Source of the DNA: Limnohabitans sp. JirII-31
Lineage (GTDB): Bacteria > Pseudomonadota > Gammaproteobacteria > Burkholderiales > Burkholderiaceae_C
Assembly (NCBI RefSeq): GCF_002778315.1
Contig: NZ_NESA01000001.1
Location: forward strand, 248,001-312,000
Length of the DNA: 64,000 nucleotides
Reading direction: 5' to 3'
Below are positions 9,178 to 19,713 of the stretch, in pieces (within the stretch, counting starts at the first letter, position 1; the number at the start of each line of letters is the position of its first letter). The notes beneath the pieces were generated by a model that was given only the letters and a program-made list of their open reading frames with translations, was not told the DNA's origin and searched no databases. The translations under genes were made by a program, and so were the position numbers.

Positions 9178-9980
9178 AGCAGCGCCCCAGTTTTCCTGCG
9201 CGTTTGGATGACGTGGGCAAGTCATCGGCCACGCCCAAAACCTTGCTGGGCGCGACACGTGTGCTGACCCCCCAATCGCCTTTACGTGCTAAGCCAAGTC
9301 CTATCGCCAGCCCGACGGGGGTTGGTTTGGATTCGTCAGCGGTGCGCGCTCGCATGGTGCAAAAACTGGCTGAACAAGGCGTGACAGACACGGTCGTGTT
9401 GGATGCCATGGGGCGAACCGAGCGGCACCGTTTTGTGGACAGTGCCTTGGTGAATCAAGCCTACGAAGACACCAGCTTGCCGATTGGTCTGGGGCAAACC
9501 ATCTCCAAACCCAATGTGGTGGCTCGCATGATTGCGCTGTTGCGCGAGGCGCCAGGCTTGCAAGGTCAACCAAGCATGGGCCGTGTGCTGGAGATCGGAA
9601 CAGGTTGTGGTTACCAGGCGGCAGTGTTGTCGCACGTGGCACGTGAGGTGTACAGCATTGAGCGTCTGCGCGGCTTGCATGACAAGGCACGTGAAAATCT
9701 CAGGCCTTTGCGTTTGCCCAATGTTCATGTGATCTTTGGCGATGGCATGTTGGGTTATGCCAAGGGCGCTCCCTACAGTGCCATCATTGCGGCGGCGGGG
9801 GGTGAGGCGGTGCCACAAGCTTGGATTGACCAGTTGGCGGTGGGCGGACGCATCGTTGCTCCCATGCAAACCACCAAAGGCCAGCAAGCGCTGGTGGTGA
9901 TTGATAAAACGCCCCAGGGTTTGCAACAGAGTTTGCTCGAAGCAGTGCACTTCGTGCCTCTAAAATCTGGCATTGCTTGA
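9174..9980 (+). CDS. pcm: Protein-L-isoaspartate O-methyltransferase
   Basis: A 268-residue SAM-dependent enzyme that methylates isoaspartyl residues in damaged proteins as the first step of repair. The SAM-binding motif [16 protein letters not shown] and the preceding [11 protein letters not shown] segment are diagnostic. The usual bacterial enzyme is about 210 residues; this one has an N-terminal extension of roughly 55 basic and proline-rich residues if translation begins at the ATG overlapping the surE stop. Internal starts are possible. It is coupled to surE and followed 16 bases later by nlpD. Confidence 0.93.
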   Translation: MKQRPSFPARLDDVGKSSATPKTLLGATRVLTPQSPLRAKPSPIASPTGVGLDSSAVRARMVQKLAEQGVTDTVVLDAMGRTERHRFVDSALVNQAYEDTSLPIGLGQTISKPNVVARMIALLREAPGLQGQPSMGRVLEIGTGCGYQAAVLSHVAREVYSIERLRGLHDKARENLRPLRLPNVHVIFGDGMLGYAKGAPYSAIIAAAGGEAVPQAWIDQLAVGGRIVAPMQTTKGQQALVVIDKTPQGLQQSLLEAVHFVPLKSGIA

Positions 9981-9996
9981 CATGGGAGAACCACGG

Positions 9997-10821
9997 ATGT
10001 TGCGTGCTGGAATATGGGTGTTGCTAGCTTCCATGGCTGTTGTTGCCATGTCTGGTTGCGCCACCAAAGGGCGCCCCGCGCCCGTGGAAGACCGTACTTC
10101 TGGTGCCTCCGCTGCCGTGGTTCAAGCTTTGCCCGGTGCTGAGAACATGGGCAAACCTGGGTATTACACGGTCAAGCCAGGGGACACGTTGATTCGCATT
10201 GGCATGGACCACGGTCAGTCTTGGCGTGATCTGGTGCGCTGGAACAGCCTGGGCAACCCCAATTTGATTGAAACCGGACAAGTGTTGCGCGTCATACCGC
10301 CAAACCAGGACACGGGCGTGGTGGTGCGCCCAGTCTTGTCGTCCGCGCCTGTGCAAGCAACGCCTGCCAGTGCGGTGGCTTCTGCTCCGACGGTGCCAAC
10401 AGCGTCTAAAGCTACAAACGCTGCAGCACCTGCTGCGCCAGACAGCGCCGAAGAGGCCTTACTTTTCAAGTGGCCCACACGTGGCAATTTGCTGGCTGGT
10501 TTTGACGAGGTCAAAAACAAAGGGCTGGACATTGCTGGCAAGGCAGGCGACCCGGTGCTAGCTGCTGCGGATGGACGCGTAGTCTATGCAGGGTCGGGTT
10601 TGCGCGGGTATGGCAACTTGATCATTCTCAAGCACAACAATACCTATTTGACGGCGTATGCCCACAACCAAACCTTGCTGGTCAAAGAAGATCAAGCCAT
10701 CAAACAAGGTCAAAAAATTGCCGAAATGGGCAACAGCGACGCCGATCAGGTGAAGCTGCACTTTGAAATCCGCCGCCAAGGCAAGCCGGTGGATCCTGCC
10801 AAGTATTTGCCTGCCAACTGA
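9997..10821 (+). CDS. nlpD: NlpD-like LysM/M23 lipoprotein, probable amidase activator
   Basis: A 274-residue outer-membrane lipoprotein. The signal peptide ends in a lipobox (AMSGC, Cys about residue 18). A LysM domain for peptidoglycan ([14 protein letters not shown]...) follows, then an alanine-rich linker and a C-terminal M23/LytM domain. The zinc site is degenerate: the first His of the HxxxD motif is absent (GLDIAGK) and the HxH motif reads LHF. This fits NlpD/EnvC-type activators of cell-division amidases rather than active endopeptidases. GGGAGAA precedes the ATG. The position after surE-pcm is conserved. Confidence 0.9.
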   Translation: MLRAGIWVLLASMAVVAMSGCATKGRPAPVEDRTSGASAAVVQALPGAENMGKPGYYTVKPGDTLIRIGMDHGQSWRDLVRWNSLGNPNLIETGQVLRVIPPNQDTGVVVRPVLSSAPVQATPASAVASAPTVPTASKATNAAAPAAPDSAEEALLFKWPTRGNLLAGFDEVKNKGLDIAGKAGDPVLAAADGRVVYAGSGLRGYGNLIILKHNNTYLTAYAHNQTLLVKEDQAIKQGQKIAEMGNSDADQVKLHFEIRRQGKPVDPAKYLPAN

Positions 10822-10828
10822 GTCTGAT

Positions 10829-12220
10829 ATGTCGAACACGGCCGATACGGTGTGGCCTGAACACGCCTTGCACATTGAATCTATGGATCTGGACGCCCAA
10901 GGCGTGGCCCACCGCGCCGATGGCAAGGTGGTGTTTGTCGATGGGGCGCTGCCTTTTGAGGTGGTCAGTGCCAATATCCATCGCAAAAAAAACAATTGGG
11001 AGCAGGGCTCGCTGATCGAGGTGTTCCGTGAGTCTTCTCAACGCGTGACACCCGGTTGTCCGCACTTTGGTTTGCATGCGGGGGCTTGCGGTGGCTGCAA
11101 GATGCAGCATTTGGATGCAACGGCCCAAGTCGCCATCAAGCAACGCGCTGTGGAAGACAACCTTTGGCATTTGGGCAAAGTGAAAGCAGAAACTTTGTTG
11201 CGACCTATCCAAGGGCCAACCTGGGGATACCGTTACCGCGCGCGTTTTTCGGTGCGTTATGTGGTGAAAAAAGGGGTGGTTTTGATCGGTTTCCATGAGC
11301 GAAAAAGTCGCTATGTGGCCGATACCCAGCATTGCCCCATCTTGCCCGCACATGTCGAGGCTTTGTTGATGCCTTTGCGCGACATGATTGGGCGCATGCA
11401 AGCGCGCGATACCTGTCCTCAAATTGAATTGGCCTGCGGTGACAACGTGACGGCGCTGGTGCTGCGGCATCTGGAGCCGTTGAGTGATGCTGACTTGACC
11501 CGTTTGCGTGATTTTGCGGCGCAGCACGGTGTGCAGTGGTGGTTGCAACCCAAAGGGCCAGACACAGTGCGCTTGCTAGACGACCGTCAGGTCGAGCAAC
11601 TCTCGTATGCCTTGCCTGAGTTTGACGTCACCATGCCGTTCAAACCGACCGACTTCACGCAGGTCAACCCTCATATCAACCGCGTGTTGGTGACCCGTGC
11701 ATTGCGCTTGTTGGATGTTCAACCTCATGAGCGTGTGATTGACTGGTTTTGCGGTTTGGGTAACTTCACCTTGCCTTTGGCCACGCATGCGCGTGAGGTC
11801 TTGGGCATCGAAGGTAGCGAGGCGTTGGTGGCGCGCTCACGCGAGAACTTGGCCTATAACCAAAGCTTGCGCAGCACACCGTTGGCACCCACACAATTTG
11901 TGGCGCGTAACTTGTTTGAGATGACGCCTGAGTTACTCACGCAAGACGGTGTGGCAGACAAGTGGCTGGTTGACCCGCCGCGTGAAGGTGCCTTCGCGTT
12001 GGCACAAACCTTGGCCACGTTGAAAGAACAACCGGAGTTACGTCAAGGGTGGGTTCCCCCGAAGCGGATTGTGTATGTGAGCTGCAACCCAGCCACTTTG
12101 GCGCGCGACGCTGGCTTGTTGGTGAATGTGGCGGGCTACCGTTGTACGCATGCAGGTGCGGTCAATATGTTTCCGCACACAGCCCATGTGGAGAGCATGG
12201 CGGTCTTTGAGCTGTCTTGA
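10829..12220 (+). CDS. rlmD: 23S rRNA (uracil-1939-C5)-methyltransferase RlmD
   Basis: A 463-residue RNA m5U methyltransferase. Seen: an N-terminal TRAM-like domain, an iron-sulfur cysteine cluster ([19 protein letters not shown]), the SAM-binding [23 protein letters not shown], and the catalytic cysteine in [11 protein letters not shown] (Cys419). It begins eight bases after nlpD stops, occupying the spot where rpoS often lies. The four genes surE to rlmD probably form one transcript ending at the hairpin at 12252-12279. Confidence 0.93.
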   Translation: MSNTADTVWPEHALHIESMDLDAQGVAHRADGKVVFVDGALPFEVVSANIHRKKNNWEQGSLIEVFRESSQRVTPGCPHFGLHAGACGGCKMQHLDATAQVAIKQRAVEDNLWHLGKVKAETLLRPIQGPTWGYRYRARFSVRYVVKKGVVLIGFHERKSRYVADTQHCPILPAHVEALLMPLRDMIGRMQARDTCPQIELACGDNVTALVLRHLEPLSDADLTRLRDFAAQHGVQWWLQPKGPDTVRLLDDRQVEQLSYALPEFDVTMPFKPTDFTQVNPHINRVLVTRALRLLDVQPHERVIDWFCGLGNFTLPLATHAREVLGIEGSEALVARSRENLAYNQSLRSTPLAPTQFVARNLFEMTPELLTQDGVADKWLVDPPREGAFALAQTLATLKEQPELRQGWVPPKRIVYVSCNPATLARDAGLLVNVAGYRCTHAGAVNMFPHTAHVESMAVFELS

Positions 12221-12251
12221 GGACTTAGCCGCCATGTCTCAATGACGCATA

Positions 12252-12279
12252 AAAAAAGAGACCCGAGGGTCTCTTTTTT
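12252..12279. terminator. Bidirectional intrinsic terminator
   Basis: GAGACC / GGTCTC arms with CGAG loop, flanked by an A-run on the left and a T-run on the right. It lies between convergent rlmD and the Bax-inhibitor-1 gene. Confidence 0.85.
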
Positions 12280-12297
12280 ATGGTCAATCAAGTGCAC

Positions 12298-12984
12298 TTA
12301 TTCGCGTTCGCCACCAAAAATGCCCAGCAGGGCCAGCAGGCTTTGGAACACATTGATGACATCCAGATACAAGGTCAACGTGGCGCTGATGTAGTTGGTT
12401 TCGCCACCATCAACGATTTGTTTGAGGTCATACAGCATGAAAGCGCTGAAGATCAGCATGGACAACATGGAGATCGCCATCATGCCGGCCGAGGAGCCCA
12501 CAAAGATGTTGATGATGCTGCCAACCATGAGTACCACCACACCGACCGTGAGCCATTTGGCCATGCCAGACAGGTCGCGTTTGATCACGGTGGCCAAGCT
12601 GGCCATCAAAAAGAACACACCCGCAGTGCCGCCAAATGCGGTCATCACCAACTCAGCACCGTTTTTGAAGCCCAACACCATGGCGATCATGCGCGAGAGC
12701 ATCAAGCCCATGAAAAAGGTGAAGCCCAGCAGCACATAGACGCCTGTGGCGCTTTCTTTGGTGCGTTCAATGGCGTAGATGAAGCCAAAAGCACCTGCCA
12801 ACATCAAAATCATGCCCATCACACCCGACAGCGCGTAACTGATGCCTGTGGCAACGCCAACCCAAGCCCCCAGGACGGTGGGCAGCATGCTCAGTGCGAG
12901 CAGCCAGTAGGTATTGCGCATCACCCGGTTGCGTTCTTGGGTGGGTAGCACGCTGTAGTCAAACGCGTGGATTTGGTCGTTCAT
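12298..12984 (-). CDS. Bax inhibitor-1 / YccA-family membrane protein
   Basis: A 228-residue inner-membrane protein with about seven hydrophobic helices and the family's C-terminal pattern of acidic residues in the last helices (LYLDVINVFQSLLALLG). Bacterial members (YccA, YbhL) are pH-sensitive calcium-leak channels or FtsH modulators; which applies here is not visible. The ATG at 12984 is preceded by CAGGAGA. It is divergent from the GlcG-like gene. Confidence 0.9.
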   Translation of the reverse strand: MNDQIHAFDYSVLPTQERNRVMRNTYWLLALSMLPTVLGAWVGVATGISYALSGVMGMILMLAGAFGFIYAIERTKESATGVYVLLGFTFFMGLMLSRMIAMVLGFKNGAELVMTAFGGTAGVFFLMASLATVIKRDLSGMAKWLTVGVVVLMVGSIINIFVGSSAGMMAISMLSMLIFSAFMLYDLKQIVDGGETNYISATLTLYLDVINVFQSLLALLGIFGGERE

Positions 12985-13158
12985 GTCACGGTCTCCTGAA
13001 ACACCTGCACATGCAGATGGGCTGCATTTTAGGGCTGTGTGGCAGAAATCAAGGACTCCCTACTTTTTTGCAGGGTTCTTTTGTGTTGTATGCAGGTAAG
13101 CAATAAGCAACGAGCCAGTATGCTCTGCGCCTGTCATTCAACCTTGATACCTAGACCC

Positions 13159-13566
13159 ATGAAAATCAAACACGTTCTCGAATCTGTCGACATCAAAGCC
13201 ATTGCTGCTGCTGCAGAAGCAGAAGCGCTTAAAAATAACTGGGCCGTGACCATTGCCATCGTGGACGATGGCGGTCATTTGTTGGCCTTGCAGCGCTTGG
13301 ATGGCGCCCCTCCTTTTTCTGCCCACATGGCCCCAGCCAAGGCCAACACGGCAGCGTTGGGCCGTCGTGAAAGCAAAATTTATGAGGATGTGATCAATGG
13401 CGGACGCGTGGCATTTTTGAGTGCGCCAGATTTGAACGGCATGCTCGAAGGCGGTGTGCCAATCATGAAAGATGGTCAATGCATTGGTGCGGTGGGCGTG
13501 AGTGGTGTCAAGTCCAACGAAGACGCACAAATCGCCAAGGCGGGTATTGCCGCCATTGGCTTGTAA
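13159..13566 (+). CDS. GlcG/HbpS-family (DUF336) protein
   Basis: A 135-residue protein of the GlcG/HbpS/PduO-C family. Visible marks are the invariant IVDDGGHLLALQRLDGAP segment and the C-terminal GAVGVSGV stretch. Relatives bind haem or cobalamin, or accompany glycolate or diol catabolism; no such partner is adjacent. The ATG at 13159 was chosen because the family begins there; the 40 codons upstream that remain open are not conserved-looking. It ends nine bases before convergent ppsR. Confidence 0.8.
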   Translation: MKIKHVLESVDIKAIAAAAEAEALKNNWAVTIAIVDDGGHLLALQRLDGAPPFSAHMAPAKANTAALGRRESKIYEDVINGGRVAFLSAPDLNGMLEGGVPIMKDGQCIGAVGVSGVKSNEDAQIAKAGIAAIGL

Positions 13567-13575
13567 ACCGGCGTT

Positions 13576-14397
13576 TCAGTAAATCAGTCGTTCAGGACTG
13601 ATTTCTTGCAGGATGGTGGTGGCGATCTCTTCGATGCTTTTATGGGTCGTGGAGAGCCACCGTATGCCTGCTCTGCGCATCATGGCTTCGGCTTCGGACA
13701 CTTCGGCGCGGCAATTGACCAAACTGGCGTACTTGGAGTGAGGACGTCGTTCGTTGCGAATTTCGCTCAGGCGCTCGGGTTGAATCGTCAAGCCGAAGAT
13801 TTTTTTCTTGTGTGGCATCAACGCCGGTGGCAGCTGACGGCGTTCAAAGTCTTCGGGGATCAACGGGTAATTGGCAGCCTTGAGTCCATATTGCATGGCC
13901 AGGTACAGGCTGGTAGGCGTTTTCCCGCTGCGGCTCACACCCACCAAAATCACATCGGATGATTCCAAATCCCGATTGAGCTGCCCATCGTCATGTGACA
14001 GACTGAAGTTGATCGCCTCAATTCGGTCGTGGTATTCCTTACTTTTGCTGACATCTGAAAACCGACCAATGCGGTGGTTGGAGGTGATGCCAAGTTCTTG
14101 TTCCAAAGGATTCACGAAGGTGCCAAACATATCGAGCAACATGCCTTTGCAGCCTTCGGTGATGACGTTGAGGACTTCCATATTCACCAGCGTGGTAAAG
14201 ACTATTGGCTTGCGCCCCTCCACCTCGGCTGTGTGGTTGATTTGACGCACTGCTTGGTGGGCTTTATCGACCGAGTCCACAAACGGCAGACGGACATGGC
14301 GGAATTTCAGTTCAAACTGCGCCAAGATGGCATTTCCAAATGTTTCGGCGGTGATGCCGGTGCCATCTGAGACGAAAAAAACGGTGGGGTTTGGCAT
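13576..14397 (-). CDS. ppsR: PEP synthase regulatory protein (bifunctional kinase/pyrophosphorylase)
   Basis: A 273-residue DUF299 protein that inactivates PEP synthase by ADP-dependent phosphorylation and reactivates it by Pi-dependent dephosphorylation. The P-loop [15 protein letters not shown] and the N-terminal [13 protein letters not shown] motif are diagnostic. The ATG at 14397 is the family start; a 12-codon upstream extension to 14433 is possible. It is divergent from ppsA, its target. Confidence 0.95.
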   Translation of the reverse strand: MPNPTVFFVSDGTGITAETFGNAILAQFELKFRHVRLPFVDSVDKAHQAVRQINHTAEVEGRKPIVFTTLVNMEVLNVITEGCKGMLLDMFGTFVNPLEQELGITSNHRIGRFSDVSKSKEYHDRIEAINFSLSHDDGQLNRDLESSDVILVGVSRSGKTPTSLYLAMQYGLKAANYPLIPEDFERRQLPPALMPHKKKIFGLTIQPERLSEIRNERRPHSKYASLVNCRAEVSEAEAMMRRAGIRWLSTTHKSIEEIATTILQEISPERLIY

Positions 14398-14531
14398 GAA
14401 AACTTTCTGTGTTGGCGACCTACAATGAGTCATTATCCAAATTTAGCCATGTGCCAAGCCAACCCCTTCCAAGAATTACAAGGTTGCAGCCGCTGCATGG
14501 CGCCGTCGGTTTTAACTTCTGGAGCTTTCCC

Positions 14532-16922
14532 ATGTCTGCACTTTTCAGCCCGACCGCCCTGGTCGTACCGTTTGAAAACCTGAGAATGACCGACGTCGAG
14601 TCGGTAGGCGGTAAAAACGCCAGTCTCGGCGAGATGATTTCGCAACTTCCCTCTGGGGTTCGCGTGCCTACAGGCTTTGCCACTACGGCGCACGCCTTCC
14701 GTGAGTTTTTGCAATACGACGGGTTGACTGAGCGGATCAATGCCCGCTTGGATGCCTTAGATACCGATGATGTGCGCGCTTTGGCCGAAGCCGGGGCAGA
14801 AATTCGCGCGATGGTGGAAGCACAACCTTTTCCCGCAGATTTGGAAAAAGCCATTCGCGACGCTTTTGCCACCCTGTCTGCAGGCAACACAGACGCAACT
14901 TTTGCGGTGCGCTCATCAGCCACAGCCGAAGATTTGCCTGATGCCTCTTTTGCAGGGCAGCAAGAAACCTTCTTGAACGTGCATGGCATTGAGGATGTGC
15001 TGCACAAGATGAAAGAGGTGTTTGCCTCGCTCTACAACGACCGTGCCATCAGCTATCGCGTGCACAAAGGTTTTGCCCATGCGGATGTGGCTTTGTCGGC
15101 AGGGGTGCAACGCATGGTGCGCTCAGACCTGGGTGCAGCAGGCGTGATGTTCACCATTGACACCGAGTCTGGTTTTGAAGATGTGGTGTTCATCACGTCA
15201 AGCTATGGCTTGGGTGAAACCGTGGTCCAGGGAGCCGTCAATCCTGATGAGTTTTATGTTCACAAGCCTATGCTCAAGGCGGGCAAGCGTGCGGTGATTC
15301 GTCGTAATTTGGGCTCTAAGTTGATCCAGATGGAATTCACCACGCCGGAAGAGAAAAAAGCTTCTGGCAAACTGGTCAAAACCACCGATGTGCCCACGGA
15401 ATTGCGCAATCGTTATTCCTTAACGGATGCGGATGTCGAGCAGCTGGCGCACTATGCTTTGGTGATTGAACAGCACTATGGCCGTCCGATGGACATCGAA
15501 TGGGGCAAAGATGGCACCGATGGCCAGCTCTATATCTTGCAGGCCCGCCCAGAAACGGTGAAAAGCCAGCAAAAGGGCCAGTCCGAATTTCGCTACAAAC
15601 TCAAAGGTCATGGCACGGTGCTGGCCGAAGGGCGTGCGATTGGTCAAAAAATTGGCACGGGCCCCGTGCGCTTGGTACACAACATCAGCGAGATGGACAA
15701 AGTTCAAGCGGGCGATATCTTGGTCACGGACATGACAGACCCCAACTGGGAGCCCGTGATGAAACGCGCCAGTGCCATCGTGACCAACCGTGGTGGTCGT
15801 ACGTGCCATGCCGCCATCATTGCGCGCGAATTGGGTATTCCTGCGGTGGTGGGGTGTGGCGATGCCACTGAACGACTCAAAGATGGCACGTTGGTCACAG
15901 TCAGTTGCGCTGAGGGCGACACAGGCTTGATTTACGACGGTTTGCTGGAAACCGAAGTGACCGAAGTTCAGCGTGGCACCATGCCCGACATCAAGACCAA
16001 GATCATGATGAACGTGGGTAACCCCCAGCTGGCCTTTGATTTCTGCCAGCTACCCAATGAAGGGGTGGGTCTGGCACGCCTGGAGTTCATCATCAACAAC
16101 AACATCGGTGTGCACCCCAAAGCGATTTTGGATTACCCCAATGTGGATGCAGATTTGAAAAAAGCTGTTGAATCTGTGGCACGCGGACACGCCTCTCCCC
16201 GCGCTTTTTATGTCGACAAGGTGGCCGAAGGTGTGGCGACCATCGCTGCGGCTTTTTGGCCCAAGCCCGTGATCGTGCGTTTGTCTGATTTCAAATCCAA
16301 CGAGTACCGCAAGCTGATTGGCGGTAGCCGCTACGAGCCCGAAGAGGAGAACCCCATGTTGGGTTTCCGTGGTGCAGCACGTTACATCAGCGAAGATTTT
16401 GGTGAAGCGTTTGCGATGGAGTGCGAGGCCATGAAACGTGTGCGCCAAGATATGGGCTTGAGCAACGTGCAGGTGATGGTGCCTTTTGTGCGCACGCTCA
16501 AGCAAGCCGAGCGAGTCACCCAGTTGTTGGCAGATCACGGCTTGAAGCGCGGAGAGAACGAGCTCAAAGTCATCATGATGTGCGAGGTGCCGAGCAATGC
16601 CATCTTGGCTGATGAGTTCTTGCAGTATTTCGATGGCTTTTCCATTGGTTCTAACGATTTGACCCAGCTCACGTTAGGCCTGGATCGCGATTCAGGCTTG
16701 GAGTTGTTGGCGGCAGACTTTGATGAGCGCGATCCAGCAGTGAAGGCTTTGCTCACTCGCGCCATCAGTGCCTGTCTGGCACATGGCAAGTACGTGGGGA
16801 TTTGCGGCCAGGGCCCCAGCGATCACCCCGATTTCGCACATTGGTTGGCAGATCAGGGCATCAGCTCGATTTCACTCAACCCTGACAGCGTGATTGAGAC
16901 TTGGAAGTCGTTGGCTAAGTAG
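14532..16922 (+). CDS. ppsA: Phosphoenolpyruvate synthase (pyruvate, water dikinase)
   Basis: A 796-residue gluconeogenic enzyme converting pyruvate and ATP to PEP, AMP and phosphate. Seen in order: an N-terminal ATP-grasp domain ([12 protein letters not shown]), the phospho-histidine swivel domain with [15 protein letters not shown], and the C-terminal TIM barrel with the catalytic-cysteine region [14 protein letters not shown]. The ATG at 14532 follows ggagctttccc. The adjacent divergent ppsR controls it post-translationally. Together with isocitrate lyase at 38.6 kb it supports growth on acetate, pyruvate or similar acids. Confidence 0.97.
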   Translation: MSALFSPTALVVPFENLRMTDVESVGGKNASLGEMISQLPSGVRVPTGFATTAHAFREFLQYDGLTERINARLDALDTDDVRALAEAGAEIRAMVEAQPFPADLEKAIRDAFATLSAGNTDATFAVRSSATAEDLPDASFAGQQETFLNVHGIEDVLHKMKEVFASLYNDRAISYRVHKGFAHADVALSAGVQRMVRSDLGAAGVMFTIDTESGFEDVVFITSSYGLGETVVQGAVNPDEFYVHKPMLKAGKRAVIRRNLGSKLIQMEFTTPEEKKASGKLVKTTDVPTELRNRYSLTDADVEQLAHYALVIEQHYGRPMDIEWGKDGTDGQLYILQARPETVKSQQKGQSEFRYKLKGHGTVLAEGRAIGQKIGTGPVRLVHNISEMDKVQAGDILVTDMTDPNWEPVMKRASAIVTNRGGRTCHAAIIARELGIPAVVGCGDATERLKDGTLVTVSCAEGDTGLIYDGLLETEVTEVQRGTMPDIKTKIMMNVGNPQLAFDFCQLPNEGVGLARLEFIINNNIGVHPKAILDYPNVDADLKKAVESVARGHASPRAFYVDKVAEGVATIAAAFWPKPVIVRLSDFKSNEYRKLIGGSRYEPEEENPMLGFRGAARYISEDFGEAFAMECEAMKRVRQDMGLSNVQVMVPFVRTLKQAERVTQLLADHGLKRGENELKVIMMCEVPSNAILADEFLQYFDGFSIGSNDLTQLTLGLDRDSGLELLAADFDERDPAVKALLTRAISACLAHGKYVGICGQGPSDHPDFAHWLADQGISSISLNPDSVIETWKSLAK

Positions 16923-16943
16923 GCCTGCCTGTGACCTAGACGA

Positions 16944-16983
16944 GACGCACCTCAGGGCAATCCTGAGGTGCGTCTTGCTTTTT
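16944..16983 (+). terminator. Intrinsic terminator of ppsA
   Basis: Perfect 13-bp arms GACGCACCTCAGG / CCTGAGGTGCGTC with a GCAAT loop, followed by TTGCTTTTT. Confidence 0.92.
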
Positions 16984-17004
16984 AACTGTTACAAATCAAC
17001 TGTG

Positions 17005-17268
17005 ATGCATCAGCAAATCCAAGCCTCTGCCGACGACCTCGATGTGCCAACCCATGAAGTGGCTGCACCTGAGGGCTTACGTCATCGCACGCGAGTTGGC
17101 CTGTGCTTGTTGGTTTTGATCACCGTCGTTGCGCTCGCTGTGGCGTGGTGTTGGCCTGAGCGCACAGCGCTGCACTTCTGGCTGGTCGCGCAAGCATTGC
17201 CGGTTTTTTATGCAGTCTTGGCATGGTGGTGGGCGCGTGAACCTGTGGAGGCTGAGCATGGGCTTTAG
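17005..17268 (+). CDS. Small membrane subunit of sodium/solute symporter (DUF4212-like)
   Basis: An 87-residue protein with two predicted membrane helices (about residues 31-48 and 58-75), the second being tryptophan-rich (FWLVAQALPVFYAVLAWWW). DUF4212-type small subunits precede large VC_2705-family symporters in this way. The ATG at 17005 was chosen on length and family shape. Its stop overlaps the start of the large subunit by 11 bases, so the two are likely co-translated. Assignment rests mainly on context and topology. Confidence 0.65.
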   Translation: MHQQIQASADDLDVPTHEVAAPEGLRHRTRVGLCLLVLITVVALAVAWCWPERTALHFWLVAQALPVFYAVLAWWWAREPVEAEHGL

Positions 17269-19252
17269 ACCTTGGCGGTGGCGTCTGGTCTTGGCGGGAT
17301 TGATGGGGGTGACCGTCTTGTCGCTAGGTCTTTGGCTGGCGGACTTGCTGGGGGTCTCTAAATCCCTGATCAATGGATTCTTTTTGGTGGTGTCGATCAT
17401 TGGTTATGCCGTGATTGGCATGTTTTGTCGTACCGGTAACCCAGAAGAGTATTACGTGGCTGGACGTCGCGTCAGTGCGCCGTTCAATGGTATGGCCACC
17501 GCAGCAGATTGGATGTCTGCTGCCTCGTTTATCGGGTTGACTGGGCTGTTGCTTTCTGATGGTTTTGTAGGGGATGGACACCATGCGGGGGGCTTGGCCT
17601 ATGTCTTGGGGTGGACCGGGGGTTTTTGTCTTTTGGGGTTTTTGTTTGCTGCGAAACTGAATGCCTCATCTGCCATCACTATTCCTGACTTTTTAGGCCA
17701 ACGGTTCCAGAGTCCGTCCGTTCGGTGGTTGGCTGCATGGGGTGCCATTTTGTGCTCCAGTATTTATCTGATTGCACAGATTTATGGCATCGGTTTGGTG
17801 GCTTCCATGCTGTCTGGGCTGACGTTTGAATTAGGCGTTTTCTTGGCATTGGGTGGGATTTTGCTGTGTTCTTTTCTGGGGGGCATGCGCGCGGTCACCT
17901 GGACCCAGGTGGTGCAGTGCGTGGTCATCGTGGCATCGATGCTGGCTTTGGGCGTTGCTGTGTCGTGGAAAACGCAGGGGCACCCTGTGTTGGCTGTGGC
18001 GGCGGCGCAGTCATTGCAAACCATTGAGCGTCGAGCCAAAGAGATTGAGGCTGATCCAGCAGAGCAGCGCACACGGCAGGCGATTGCTTTGCGAATTCGT
18101 GATCTAGATTCAAAAATCGCCGATCCCGTGGCTGCACGCACCATTGAGCGTCAAGTCATTGCTCGACAAATTGCGCGGGCTAAAGCGGATAACGCGCCTT
18201 TGCGCGAGATTCAAGCTTTGGAAGCCAATCCAGCCTGGCGAGAGGTCGGGGTAGAGCGTTTGACGCAAGCGTGGTGGACCGAGCGTGAGCAATTGATACA
18301 AACACTCAATCGTCCGGTGGGTTTTCAAGCGGCTGATCTGCATGGCTTGAATCAAGGGTGGGTGAACACGGTTGCGCTGGTGTTTTGTTTGATGGTGGGG
18401 ACTGCGGCACTGCCTCATGTGCTGGTTCGTTCCTATACGGCATCAAGTCCTACACAAGCCCAGCGTTCGGTAGTTTGGGCGCTGTTTTTTATCGTAGTGG
18501 TGTATCTGTGTGCTTCGGCGTTGGCGGTTCTGATCAAGTCGTTTGTCTTGACGGAATTGGTGGGGGTGAATTTAGACCAATTGCCGGATTGGGCTGATCG
18601 ACTCAAATTGCGCAAACTGGCCTTGCTCACTGTTCAAGACTACAACCACGATGGCATTGTGCAGTTTTCAGACGTTCGTTTGTTCAACGACTACGTGGTG
18701 TTGGCAGTGCCGGAGATTGCACGTTTATCCCCGGTTTTTACAGGCCTGATTGCCGCCGGTGCATTGGCTGCTGCGTTGTCTACCGCAGACGGTCTCTTGT
18801 TAACCATCTCTAATGCTTTGGCGCAAGACTTGTACTTCCAAACAGCCGCGCCACAAGCCCCAGCATTGCGACGTGTGATGTTGTCAAAAATTTTGCTCAT
18901 GGTGGTGGCATTGCTGGCGGCGTGGTTTGCTACCAATCGACCTGTCAACATTTTGTTTTGGATTACCTGTGCTTTTTCGTTGGCGGCATCCACCTTTTTC
19001 CCCGTCTTGCTGCTAGGGCTATATTGGCCCGCAATGAACCGTGTGGGGGCCATCGCAGCGATGGCGTCGGGCTTGGGGGTTTCTTTTTACTACATCGTCT
19101 CTAATCACCCCTGGGTTCAGATGAGGCTGCAGCTGAGCCCTCAGGACACAATTTGGTGGGGCTTGGATCCAACTTGTGCGGCCGTTTTTGGTGTTCCGAT
19201 GGGGTTGTTTTTGGGGTACGTCTTCAGTCAAGCCTCCGCTTCGAAAAATTGA
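17258..19252 (+). CDS. Sodium/solute symporter large subunit (VC_2705-like SSS family)
   Basis: A 664-residue multi-helix transporter of the sodium:solute symporter family, probably for acetate or another small carboxylate. The SSS core is recognisable in AADWMSAASFIGLTGLL and SSAITIPDFLGQRF. It is longer than ordinary ActP-type members (about 550). A charged, helical soluble insert lies at roughly residues 240-365, and a loop near 461-472 reads D-Y-N-H-D-G-I-V-Q-F-S-D, an EF-hand-like calcium-binding pattern. The ATG at 17258 lies within the end of the small-subunit gene. The substrate is not determined. Confidence 0.8.
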   Translation: MGFRPWRWRLVLAGLMGVTVLSLGLWLADLLGVSKSLINGFFLVVSIIGYAVIGMFCRTGNPEEYYVAGRRVSAPFNGMATAADWMSAASFIGLTGLLLSDGFVGDGHHAGGLAYVLGWTGGFCLLGFLFAAKLNASSAITIPDFLGQRFQSPSVRWLAAWGAILCSSIYLIAQIYGIGLVASMLSGLTFELGVFLALGGILLCSFLGGMRAVTWTQVVQCVVIVASMLALGVAVSWKTQGHPVLAVAAAQSLQTIERRAKEIEADPAEQRTRQAIALRIRDLDSKIADPVAARTIERQVIARQIARAKADNAPLREIQALEANPAWREVGVERLTQAWWTEREQLIQTLNRPVGFQAADLHGLNQGWVNTVALVFCLMVGTAALPHVLVRSYTASSPTQAQRSVVWALFFIVVVYLCASALAVLIKSFVLTELVGVNLDQLPDWADRLKLRKLALLTVQDYNHDGIVQFSDVRLFNDYVVLAVPEIARLSPVFTGLIAAGALAAALSTADGLLLTISNALAQDLYFQTAAPQAPALRRVMLSKILLMVVALLAAWFATNRPVNILFWITCAFSLAASTFFPVLLLGLYWPAMNRVGAIAAMASGLGVSFYYIVSNHPWVQMRLQLSPQDTIWWGLDPTCAAVFGVPMGLFLGYVFSQASASKN

Positions 19253-19253
19253 C

Positions 19254-19259
19254 TATAAT
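19254..19259 (+). promoter_or_regulatory. Possible -10 element of the rpsF operon
   Basis: A consensus TATAAT immediately after the symporter stop codon and 65 bases before the rpsF ATG. A good -35 at 17 bp is not evident, so this is only a candidate. Confidence 0.4.
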
Positions 19260-19324
19260 GACAGGCTTTCCCTTGCTACACCACGTCTGACGCCGTGGGT
19301 GGCTTTAACCCTCAAGGAGTGTCC

Positions 19325-19690
19325 ATGCGTCATTACGAAATCATTTTGTTGATCCATCCGGATCAAAGCGAGCAAGTCCCAGCCATGCTGGAGCGTTACA
19401 AAGGCATGATCACCGCAGGTGGTGGTGCTATTCACCGCATGGAAGACTGGGGCCGTCGCCAGCTGTCTTACATGATCAACAAGTTGGCCAAAGCCCACTA
19501 TATTTGTTTGAATATTGAAGCTGACCAAGCTGTGATGTCTGAACTTGAGCATGCGTTCAAGTTCAACGACGCAGTGTTGCGCCACCTGACCGTTTTGAAG
19601 AAGAAAGCTGATACAGCGCCTTCTTCAATGATGAAAACGGTAGAGCGCGAAGAGGCTCGCAAAGCGCAACAAGCCGAATTCTCGGCTTAA
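19325..19690 (+). CDS. rpsF: 30S ribosomal protein bS6
   Basis: A 121-residue ribosomal protein with the usual opening [24 protein letters not shown] precedes the ATG at 19325. It is the first gene of the conserved rpsF-priB-rpsR-rplI cluster. The C-terminal tail is extended and charged, and carries no E. coli-type poly-Glu run. Confidence 0.97.
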   Translation: MRHYEIILLIHPDQSEQVPAMLERYKGMITAGGGAIHRMEDWGRRQLSYMINKLAKAHYICLNIEADQAVMSELEHAFKFNDAVLRHLTVLKKKADTAPSSMMKTVEREEARKAQQAEFSA

Positions 19691-19713
19691 GTTTTTGCGT
19701 TTTATTGCAAGGT

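Noticed and set aside
9997..10821. NlpD-like protein as an active M23 endopeptidase
   Set aside because: The zinc ligands HxxxD and HxH are degenerate, consistent with an amidase activator.
10700..11548. A 282-codon antisense frame across nlpD and rlmD
   Set aside because: No conserved motifs; both sense genes are firmly identified.
12280..12948. A plus-strand frame opposite the Bax-inhibitor-1 gene
   Set aside because: Its translation is dominated by His/Gln residues and the minus-strand membrane protein is well supported with an RBS.
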